From positions 12,647,430 through 12,711,429 of the forward strand of contig CM046345.1 of the NCBI GenBank assembly GCA_025403435.1: 64,000 nucleotides of DNA. Direction: 5' to 3'. The DNA is from Artocarpus heterophyllus (taxonomy: Eukaryota; Streptophyta; Magnoliopsida; Rosales; Moraceae). The notes below the pieces were generated by a model. The model did no database searches. It was not told the origin of the DNA and saw only the letters and a program-made list of their open reading frames with translations. A program made the position numbers and the translations under genes. Shown piece after piece: positions 53,918-64,000 of this stretch (positions within the stretch are counted from its first letter, which is position 1; the number at the start of each line of letters is the position of its first letter).

Positions 53918-56900
53918 ATCTACCCATCTTATAAAATTTTTGTCCTAAAAAATTTATGAAAATTCAGATAAACTAGGGATATCCTACGGATTCGTAACTT
54001 AATCCTATGGGGTTTTCCTTCTTTTAGCAATTCTACCCCAAGTATGTTGATATAGAAATATGACCTCATTTTCCCAAGGCCCTCTTTCTCTTGTTCTAGG
54101 CTTTCATATCCAAGGATGCGTATCTGCATCTAACTGGCCTAAAAGTTCATCTTCTTATTGCTTAACTTATGGGTTTTTATCATCCAGTCATCCAGACTTA
54201 TGATAATGATTGTCTGAAACATGTTTATCTACTTATTTTAAAAAAATTTCCAAGGGTTTATAACTCTTGAATTCACGTTCTCATATCTCTCTTGTACATG
54301 TCTTGCTCCCCCTTAGGTGTACGAGTAAGAAGGAGTTCGTTCCTATTTTTCATATTTGTAGGGTTTCTCATAGTTTTGCTCATGTGACCTCTCTGTTGAC
54401 CATAAGGAATTATCTAGTTTCTACTTGGTCATCTAAATCATTCGGACGATTTCTAATAAAAACTAGTGTGTCTTATAGTAATTTATTCTAGTTTCTTAAA
54501 GGCAAATTTGAGGTTTATCTATCTTCTAACAGATAGTTCCTCTGCGATGTGAAGTTATGGTTTAGATAAGGTCTCTTGATGTATGAGAATCATGTTACTA
54601 GTTCTCTTTACTTGCACTTATTCTAGAATCTAAAGCATACTATTGTAGCATACTATAAGTGGTTGAGTGATTTCACCACTTTTGGTAACCTTTCTATGGG
54701 TTGAAAATCATTCTAGATCTAAATCTCATACTACTAAGTGGAGTGTATTCTTCTAAAAGAGCAAAATTATACTGTCTCCTTTAACCTAAAAGAGGTTAAT
54801 TAGAGTCTTGTTTGCATTCTACCTACCTTGAGATTGTAATTATAATCTTTCGAGCACCTATGTTTTTTAGAAAATAGGTATCATTCTAGCTTGACTGTCT
54901 CAGCTTCTTCAATGGCATAATCTTGTGTAGGCCATTTCATGGTATTTCATAGTTCATAAAGCTTATCTCTTATTCGGGGCTCTAATCAATCTTATTTCCA
55001 TTGTGAAAACATTCATGATGTGTCTTCAATTTCTCTACATGTGAATTTTGTGTATGCAACTAGCTACGTATTCCTTCTTTCTAGGCTACTTTAGTGTCCT
55101 ATATCATTCTAAGGCTTCCTTAATACCTTTAGGAAGGGTCGCTTCTCAGGCTGCAAGAGCCTTCTTAGACAGTCTTCTACTCCTATTCTATCTCATTATT
55201 AAGTCCGAGCCAGACTAAGAGCTGCGAACTTGTTCAATGAGGCACCATATACTTGTTTTCACTCTCTTCTTGTCATCTTAATCTTAACTTACTCGGGTTC
55301 TTAAACTTTATTTTTTCATAGCTAATGGGTCTTTGTCATCAACATTTCGAAGCAGAGGCGCGCCTAATGATGGTCCTAATTTATAGGATGGAATGTCTAA
55401 CGCCATGTTCTATCTATTTTTATGTTTATAGGTAGTAGTTCTATCGACTAAGTTTAGATTGTTCTCAATCTAATCTTTGATTTTGAACCTTGGGCTCAAA
55501 CAATGTTTCTTTTCTAGGAGGGAAATGGGTTTATTGGAACCTTTTTCTTACCCTATTGGGTATTTTATGTAAAACATTACATTTTTTTTGTCTGTGAATG
55601 GGAACAATATAACTAAGAAGTATACTTATAGGTTATTGGTTTTGATGGATTTGAAATTCTATCAAGGAACAATCTATTGGTTTTTTCATGTTCATCTATC
55701 TTTTAGGGGAACAATATAGGCTGGACACCTGTTCTCATGATCTTACCTGAGGTATGTATTTTAATGTGTCATAATAATTCTAACGTGTTAACGCATCACT
55801 CTAATCTTAGGTTTGGTTAATATATACATATATATATACTTATTTATTTATAAGCAATATATTCTAACTCGTCAAATAATGAATCCTGTCGGTTCTATCA
55901 TGATTGGAAGGTACCTGCCTATTGTGCAATTCCTGCTATTGTGACATGTCTATAAAAATTTCAGATGTGCTACTTTACTTGGTGGACACTACATGTGTCA
56001 TCCTCCCTGTATCTTATTTCTTACTTGACATTAGCACACCTTTTTATCGGCGTCGGGAGGGGCATATAAATGGCCATTAAACGCCACTATGTCCCAAGCC
56101 TCGACATCTCACTCTTAAACTTACTAATCATATCGACTAGATGTCATCGGTTCTCTAGTCTATACTACCCATACATTTATCAGGGAGATCACATCGATAC
56201 TCTTGAAGGATTTCACTCTTTCATGTATATCATTTCTAGAGAGACGTGTCATAACTTCATAGCCTTAGCTTTGGAAGTTCTTTGCTATGAGTCCTTGTAA
56301 ATATTACTCTAAGGATGACATCATAGTTAGGTTTATTTTACGTGACTAAGCACACTTATAGTTACTTTGACCATTGGCTACATAACTAGGTTTTTTTTTT
56401 TTTTTTTGAACAGTTGAATGATACTTTCATAAGCTTACACCACCACTAATTCTAGAGGATTTCTCCTCAATATGGCATAACTTAACTAGTCAAAAGGTTT
56501 TTATTATTCCTAACACTCACATTTCGTAGTGTTTGATTACTAGTGAGGGTTTGATGTTTGACTCTAAGGTCTCCAATCTTGCTTATTCCAAAAATCCCAT
56601 CAATTTAAAGACTTCATTTACTAGAGGGCAACCACTTCTACTTGAGATGGTCTTCTTAGCCTAGTAGCCTGGATTATGTAAGTCTAATTCTCTAGCTAAG
56701 AATTCTAAATTTTCTATCTTAAGTGGACTTCTCTATCTACTTATCTTAAATTTGGTTCTCTACCTGTTGATGACTAAAGGTCATTTAATAATATGGCAAA
56801 TTGTGTCCTTAAAAGAACACATCTATATGTTTATCTTAAACTAGGTTTTTTGACTATTGATGACTAGACTTCATCGATTCACATAATGGGCTGTATATTT

Positions 56901-59088
56901 TGTTCAAAATTTTCTATTGGTTTTGATTGGTTATGGCTACTCTATTTGAGTTACGTAGCTTTATCAGAGGGGTTCATATATTGAACCAATCTAGAGTCAT
57001 CTTTTTCTTAATTCTTAAACGAGTATGTTAATGACTATATATTGTCATTCTTATTATCATATAATACCCATGTGATGTTACTTACATCTCTTAGGGGAGT
57101 GGAAGCAACTTTGCTTTAACAATCTCTACTTAACGTGATCTTAATTTCATATAGCATGGTGTTTAACTAATCCATCTAACTTATTTATTTTTATTTTATT
57201 TATTTATTGATTGATTTTTTATTGTAGGCTGGGGAGGGGACATCTCATTATGAGATTACTATAGTGGGGTCTATTTGGTCAGATACTAACTTCTTAGAAA
57301 TAACCACCGATAGTAGTCTGTGACCTCTGGGAAGTTCTTTTCTTATATCTTAGACTTCATCTTACATTCTAATTTCTTGTAAGGATCTATGTATTTATCA
57401 TTATCAAGATTCTGATTCTATGAAATTTGTCATTTTATCGTAATCTAGTAGGTTAGGTTCTTAATGGTTTCTTATTAACCTTATCATGCATGCTTATTAT
57501 GCATTATATGGTTCTTATAAGCTATATCATATTTATAATACAAACAACAAGCATCAATCATAGCATTCATATTCATATCATATATACATACAACATTCAT
57601 AAACATATCATACATATAGATGTCATTCATACCTTCGTATCATAGAGTTGCTAAACATGTTTCTTTTATTAGCAACTATTTCATATCATACGTATAAGTC
57701 ATATTGAATTTATAATGCATACAACAATCATAGTTCATAACATTCATACATATATCAATCATACTTTCTTATCATAAAATTGCTAAACATTCTCTTTTTG
57801 TTTTATTAGCAATTATTGCGCATCATAGACAGTTGTTGAGATAATGATCTTATTCGCCTCTAGCAGGTCGTATATCATAAAGGTCCTCCCATCGAAAGCT
57901 ACTACTATTAATACATAAATCTTACTGTTTATATTATGCGTATACTTGTTTAATCGTATGGCATGGCATACCACTAACCTCGTAGTGGTATTGCACCTAT
58001 GTAATTCTCTACGTCATTTCCAAATTGGATATCGATGTCCTCATTAATGGTCCAAGCCAAAAAGTTCTCTCTGACTAAGTGCTCAATCGTGCTTCGGAGA
58101 AGTGTCATGACATCATCGCCTTTGGTAGTATTTCTTTAAAGATGACTTCATTCTTTCCTCATTCACATATCTTGATTGTGACTTCCTTTGTTCTCATGGC
58201 AAAGTGAAGGGCATTATCCATTTGCCTATAGAATCGGCTTTTAGTGACGATCTACTTGTACGTTGCATGAGGGGTGACTTCGATCATGGGTTAATAATCA
58301 AGTTGAAAAGGGCTTGTCGGCTTCTTTTCTTTTCAAAAAGAGTGGCCTTGATCATAGCTCCTTAGTTGACGTAAAATAAAGGGGATGAAGGATAAAAAAA
58401 AAATAAAAAGCAAATCTTGAGGGAGAAATGAGAGAAGTTTAGGAAATGACTATATATATATATATTTCGAATCATTGGTTGTAGCTCTAAATATTCTTGT
58501 CTAAATTTGTACTTTGAGTGTCGATCGTCTATCGGCGTCGGTTCTAGCGTCCACATGATTCTACTAATTGTCTAGATGACTAAGGAAGTCAACACCTAAT
58601 ACTGCCCCCTGTGATTTGATGCATCATGGCTGCTAGGCTTGGCGTTGGGCCTTGAGGAGACTTCTAAGATCGTGCTTGGCGTACCGATAACTACATTGTT
58701 GTTATTCGAAATATTGGCACTTAATAACTAACATAACTTAATTTAACATTTACTTAACTTAACTTACTTAGACTGTGGCGAAGCAGGCGCGTAATGAAGT
58801 GAAGTAAGATAGCAAGGTACCTGCTCTGATATCTACTGTAATGACCTTACTTACATAGCCGTTACTTAACTTAAACATAATCTTAAACTTAAACATACCT
58901 TAACATAAAGTACTTAAATTGCAAAATAATTTTTTCTCCAAAACAAAATCTTGATAAAGATTTCCTAAAATACTTCTTCCAAAGAAATATTGGCTTCTTT
59001 AAACATAATAATAATTATTACGTTTTAACATAATATAATTTCTAAAGACTTAATTCTATGTATTTATCATACATTAATTTCTTAAAAC

Positions 59089-59135
<47 letters not shown>

Positions 59136-59545
59136 TCCTTAAAACTTTTCTTTTAAATATAAAGATAATTACTTAGAAACTATATCTTTTTAAACATTTC
59201 TTAACTTAATTGAAAATATTCCTAAAACAAGTCTAAATTAAATATCGCTATACATTTCTAACTTAAATGCATTATAAATCCTTCTTAAAATTATCGTTAT
59301 TTTTTTCTTATAATTTAATATCTTAAAACTAACATATTGTTTTCTTAAGACTTAATCTTTTTGAACTTAGCATAATAATAATTTCTTATAACTTATTCTT
59401 TATAGTTTATTATATTAGTTCTTTGAAGCATTTTCTTTTAAACTTTCATAATAATAAATTCATTAAAATCCTTCTTAATTTAGCATGAAAAATCTTTTAA
59501 AATTTTCTAATTCTAAATAATCTCATAATGTTCTTACTTCAAGCA
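53918..59545 (-). mobile_element. element E: decayed Tekay-like Gypsy, - orientation
   Basis: The left junction at 53917/53918 reads, on the - strand, AGGACAAAAATTTTATAAG ... GATGGGTAGATTG and TAATG, closely like the pol-end/polypurine/LTR junction of Gypsy C. The frame just before it has the worn chromodomain end of that clade. At the right, GCTCTGATATCTAC (58823-58836) is a mutated Met-tRNA primer site followed by TGTAATGACC, the LTR edge (58837). The 4.9 kb between has no intact frame. The left LTR extends leftward from 53917 with an unclear start. The right LTR is cut off near 59545, where the TNL fragment starts. Confidence 0.55.
59090..59137. repeat. (AAT)n microsatellite
   Basis: A run of about fifteen ATA/AAT units lies inside the right LTR of element E. 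Confidence 0.9.
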
Positions 59546-59556
59546 TTTGAGAAAAT

Positions 59557-60600
59557 ACCATTTTGAGAAAATATCTTCAAGCATTATACATCTTCATCAG
59601 TTGGAAGTTCTCGCCATTAATAATTGCAAGAAGCTTCGGTCTTTACCACAACTTCCATTATCTATTAGACATCATAATGCCAGTGGATGTACTTTGTTGG
59701 AGGTACTATCAAGTTCCAGGTCTGGATTCACATTTAGACACCCAAGTGTCAAAACACATAGTTTCTATACTAAGGAGTTTTGGTTTTCGAAGTGCTGGAA
59801 ATTAGAGCAGAATGCGCGCAGTGAGTTAACGGGTTTCTTATACGGAGTTGAAGAACCAATGGCATGTCCACATTTATAATCTCCTCTATTGCCTTTTTTG
59901 TTTAGCAAAATGGCTTTTAAGTAATTTTTGAGAAATAGAAATAACTGACAGTTACAATATTCTTGATTTTTATTGGTGCAGCAAGGATCATACCATTGTA
60001 ACATTAGAGTTTGCTATCCAGGAAATGAAATTCCAAAATGGTTCAGCCATCAAGCCGAGAGGGAGTGAATAAGTATGCAGCTTCCTGAAAGTTGGCTTAA
60101 CACAAATTTTTTGGTTTTGCCATGGGCTTTGTTTGTCCATTGATCCCTTCTGGCCGTTTCTATTCTTTCGAATACTATCAAGCTTGAAGTTACATCTTAA
60201 AACCAAGTGTGGTCAAATCCACAAATTTTCTTTATATTAGGTATAAACATAGCTTGGATTTCTACCCTGAGGCTTTTGTCACTAACAAGGAAGAAGAAGC
60301 TGAAATCAGAAGCAGTGGCATTAGGTCGGACCACGCGCGTCTTTATCAGGTGCTATACAAATGAAGTCCCTAGTGAATATGGTGATGCATTATAGACAAC
60401 ATTCTATTTAAGAAATGAAACCATGGAAAAGGAAATAGGGTGAATGGATTACGAAATTGATCATAGTTCAAATTGGAATGTGAAAAGGATTGGAGTTGGT
60501 TTTATATAACATGGGAAAGAAGGATTCATGACCTATAGTAGCTACAATTTGCTCTGCTATGATCTATCTAATACTTTGTTCTAATTTAGGACATGTTTAC
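59557..60600 (+). pseudogene. truncated TNL copy (end of LRR exon 4, exon 5 and 3' UTR)
   Basis: This segment matches 49454 onward of the main gene, starting in the last LRRs (FEKISSSIIHLHQLEVLAIN). The exon 4 donor is GC instead of GT (ATG|GCATGT). Exon 5 has a TGA at 60066-60068 where the main gene has TCA, and a 4-bp insertion near 60335. No 5' part is present; the sequence to its left belongs to element E. It is a non-functional fragment but shows the base missing from the main gene's exon 5. Confidence 0.88.
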
Positions 60601-61934
60601 TAAACCATAAAGTAATATAATAGGAAAGGTAGGGGGATTGAAAGAAAAGAAAAGCAATAGGAATGGGGATTATTTATATTTCTTTGTAAGTTTATCCATT
60701 TAATAGTCTGAATGACAACAATATCATTCTCTTTCTAATGTTAGTAAACTTAAGGGATAGCAATCTTACCAATGTAATTATTAAAATGTCTTTTTATATA
60801 ACTAAACAGCTATTGGATTACAATATTTAAATTTAGACATCTAAACAAATTTGACATTCATTCCTATTGATAGGGAATCAATAACAAAGGAGTTGTGAGG
60901 ATTAGCCTTCGTTTTTCTCATTCCCTTTAGAGCGACTTACAAGAATGCTTCCTAAATGTACTACCTTATAAAAAATGCCCTCCAATATAGTACATATTAA
61001 AACTGCTCCTTTATTAGAAATTGGGGATTTATTAAAAAACTAAGTTACCCTTCCTCCCACTCATTCATACAAGATGTCGAAATGAAACCTGCTAGATTTC
61101 ATCTTGGAACCTGCCAAGTTTTATGGTGAAATCTAGTAGGTTTCATCATAGAACCTGCCAGAACCTGCTTTTAGTTGCTGAAGTGGGGTACCAAATTATA
61201 ATCTATTAGGTTTTAACTTAGAACTTACCAGCTTCTAACATATTTTTTTATAAACAAGGAAGACCCCTCAAATCTAACATTTCTCAAGTTAAGAGCTAAA
61301 GTTTACCTAGAAGATTTCAAAATGTAAATCTCATCTTTTGGAATGTGAAGACCCCTTAAATCTCATTGATAACAATATCAAGATATGACTACAAAAATCC
61401 ATTCAAAACTTTATTCCAAACCTTAAATTCACAAGACAAAGTTTAAGTTTTACCTTAAAAACTTTTATAAACTTTCTCCAAAACACTTGTTCTTGTTTCT
61501 AAGAATGATTTGGAAGCTTGAACCATCAAAATCTTTGAGAACATATGGCTAGGGAAATGACGTATTTCATGGGAGAAAGGTGGAGAAAAAGAAACAAAAG
61601 TTTTATTCTAATTTAACCCATAGTTATTTATAGGTCAAGACCAGGGACTAGTTTGGAATTAAAAATTTATTGAGATACCCATGTGGATAGGGCCAATTTC
61701 TTAAGAAACTCGTTAAAAATTCTACAACTTTGACGAACAAAATGTTGACCAACTTAACTTTTTAGTAGTCTAATTCTACTTTCCTATATTGTCTACAAGC
61801 TTCCACAACATTCTATAATTATCCATATTTTTCATACAATATACTTCCTATTCAGCTTAATCTTATATAGTATACTTCTTATACTACATATAGATTTCAA
61901 AATATGATGCAATATATCCAGTAAAAGTTAGCTT

Positions 61935-61965
<31 letters not shown>

Positions 61966-62490
61966 GCACATTATCTAACTTGCATTTCTATCATTAAATA
62001 CTTAACTCTTACTTTGCTTAGGAGTATGGCATGATATTTTAATCTTGTAGATTCTATATTTGCTCTTATGGGGTTTGTCACAAATTTTGAATTTAACGAT
62101 AATCCGTGTGACATTAATAGTGCTTCTATGGTACTTAAAAAATTTTTAACCATAGCTTTTACCTCACAAAATTTGCAGATAAACTGCTCACAGTAACTCT
62201 TAAAAAAGTACACATAATGCACTACAAATTTCAATATATCTAGATCTCAAATTTTCATAACAATAAGTACGAAACTCTTTTAAGGAAAGTCATTGATTAA
62301 ATCTTAATCATATTCTAGATTTAAACTAATGAATTTTCAGGAGTTATAGATGACTGTCGTGGCAATGGCTCGAAAGGGAGATCACTGAGGGGATCCGTGG
62401 CGGCTATATTGACGAGAGAACCTACAACAACGACTAGTTGCAGTGAGAGAAGAGGGAAAAAGAGAACATGATGGATTTTTTTCTTTTGTT
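60601..62490. other. AT-rich spacer with short repeats
   Basis: Up to about 60900 it resembles the 3' flank of the main TNL. At 61085-61230 the phrase AACCTGCYAGATTTCATC and its relatives recur four or five times, partly inverted. A T run lies at 61943-61965. I see no gene. Confidence 0.45.
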
Positions 62491-62493
62491 TGC

Positions 62494-62706
62494 GTTATCA
62501 CTTATGTACTTTAGTTTATCACATATATACTGTAGTTTATCACTCTTATACCATGGCTTATCACTGATATATATTATGTTTTGTAACACAAATATTCTTC
62601 GGTTTATCACTAATGGACTCGGGTTTATCATTAATGTACTTGGATTTATCACCTCCGATACACTATAGTCTATCATGGATATACTAGAGTATATCACTTA
62701 TGTACT
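62494..62706. repeat. 21-bp minisatellite
   Basis: About nine to ten imperfect copies of a 21-bp unit close to TTTATCACTNATGTACTNTAG occur in direct order, with one longer irregular unit near 62555-62600. Confidence 0.8.
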
Positions 62707-63860
62707 ATAACGATTAATAATAGTGAAGGTTATCTTTATCATTTTGAATTCATAATTAATAAGAAGGGTCCATTTCCTTAATTTAAAACAAGTGTAATAA
62801 TTTATTTTAAAGAGGCCATTAAAAAAACTATTTCCCTCTATATCCCTATATTTAATAAAGTCTATAACATTAATTTAACTTTTTAGTGGGGACTCTTATA
62901 AATTTGGACAGCTCTATAGTGGAATGCAAATTTATTCTCCGCCAATGGAGAACATCCAAAGGTTGGTACTCAATCTCACTAAAAGTTTACATAGTCTCTT
63001 CCATGCCCAATTATAGTCCTAATACAAATAATAAAACAACTATTATTTCAAAAACTGAAAAATTATCAATCAAAAAATTAGAAAAAGAAAAAAGAGAAAC
63101 CAACAACCCATCGCTCCACCACCAACCTAAACGTTCGCTCTTCTCACACCCAACCACCGGCAAGCCCAACTTTACCGTCAAAATCTCTCTACAATCCGTC
63201 TTCGTCTTCATCAACAGTTTTGTCATGAGTAGCACGATTGAAGCGAACTAGGCAAAGTAGACAGAGGAGCTGTTGTCGCGGCCAATGGAATTTGACTGCG
63301 CACAAGGCGGTGGGCGAGCGTCGGCGATGGAGAGAGGCTGGACAATGACTGGCTTTTGCAACATCGAGAGGCCCAATGCCAATGGAGATCTGATTGCGTT
63401 TTCTTCATCTACCGTAGCTCGCTGATGGTGAAGACAGGCGTTTGCCATGGATGGGCTGACACGGAAGGAGATAAATATTCTTCTCCTCCTCCGCAGAAAC
63501 AAAGTAAAACTTAGATTTCAGATCTCCGCATAATTGACAGTTTAGATCCTAGAATTGCTGTTGCGAATCCTGGTCTCATCGTTGGGGAACGGATGCCGTC
63601 AGATGAGAGACGAGATGTGTCGATGCCTTCATCGGAGAGGCTCTCGGAGTCAGAGACGAGAGACTTGCCTCTGTTTTTTTTATTATTTTTTTTTTTATTT
63701 TTTGAGTATGTTGGTTACTACCCACAACCAAGACTACTTATAACGTACAAGCTCACTTCATAACTCTATATATCATCATCCAACGACCTTTAGTTTGTAG
63801 AATAAAAAAAACGCCCCACCATAGTTTTCCCAATATAATATTCATTACCTATATTATTTC
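62707..63860. other. spacer without a supported gene
   Basis: Short open stretches occur on both strands at 62886-63251 and 63500-63010, and the GC content rises near 63100-63660. The predicted peptides are low-complexity or overlap each other antisense, and I recognise no family. Confidence 0.4.
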
Positions 63861-63865
63861 AAATA

Positions 63866-63908
63866 TATATATTATATACATATATATATACATATATATA
63901 TATATATT
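63866..63908. repeat. (AT)n microsatellite
   Basis: TA/CATATA repeats run to about 63908. Confidence 0.9.
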
Positions 63909-63968
63909 AAGGTATACAAGAAGCTTAAAAAAGTGGAAAAAAATTTGAGTGCGGGCCCACAGGTCATT

Positions 63969-64000
63969 CAGTGCCACCGTGCTTGGCAATTGAGTCATTG
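63969..64000 (+). promoter_or_regulatory. probable upstream region of the next TNL gene
   Basis: CCGTGCTTGGCAATTGAGTC near 63972-63991 is almost the same as CCGTGCTTGGTAATTGAGTC at 2-21, which lies about 190 bp upstream of the TIR start codon. The match stops at the window edge. A further TNL gene in the same orientation probably starts just beyond. Confidence 0.55.

Noticed and set aside
63011..63502. Overlapping ORFs on both strands near the right end
   Set aside because: They are short, composition-driven and without recognisable family features.

Overview
This is plant nuclear DNA from a dicot. It carries a TIR-NBS-LRR (TNL) immune-receptor gene, a class found in dicots and missing from grasses, plus Gypsy and Copia LTR retrotransposons and long AT-rich spacers. 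I cannot name the species.

The backbone of the window is one TNL gene on the + strand. Its TIR exon lies at 189-673. Its NBS exon (46967-48041), two LRR exons and a post-LRR (C-JID-like) exon lie some 46 kb downstream. The donor at 674 and the acceptor ending at 46966 are phase-compatible (GA + G), so the simplest model is one gene with a 46,293-bp first intron. Without the retroelements this intron would be about 2.8 kb. The last exon carries an apparent 1-bp deletion that truncates the C-terminus.

The intron is filled by a nested stack of retrotransposons. Element A is an old, + strand Tat-like Gypsy (2528-46017, 5-bp duplication AGTTA). Inside it is element B, a second decayed Tat-like Gypsy in - orientation (about 8178-39749). 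Element D, a Copia in - orientation (18924-39350), sits in B's 5' LTR. Element C, a very young Tekay/Del-type chromovirus in + orientation (26198-36890, 5-bp duplication GGAAA), sits in the Copia leader. C has an intact 1543-aa gag-pol and almost identical 2908-bp LTRs. A solo LTR of the C family (41097-43792, - orientation, duplication CTTAC) sits separately in A. A and B both carry decayed antisense ORFs downstream of pol. A MITE-like inverted-repeat element lies just upstream of the NBS exon.

Downstream of the TNL are AT-rich spacer, a decayed Tekay-like Gypsy in - orientation (E, about 53918-59545), and a truncated, nonsense-mutated copy of the TNL 3' end (59557-60600). A 21-bp minisatellite and simple repeats follow. 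The last 30 bases of the window resemble its first 27 bases, which lie upstream of the TIR exon, so another TNL promoter probably begins at the right edge and the locus is likely a tandem TNL cluster.

The less expected signals are: the giant retroelement-filled intron of a gene that still looks spliceable; a near-palindromic motif (TCGGCARGCCGA) clustered in both the Gypsy C LTR and the unrelated Copia D; a chain of perfect hairpins in the Copia leader; and TATA boxes on both strands of the B LTR, one aimed at the antisense ORF.
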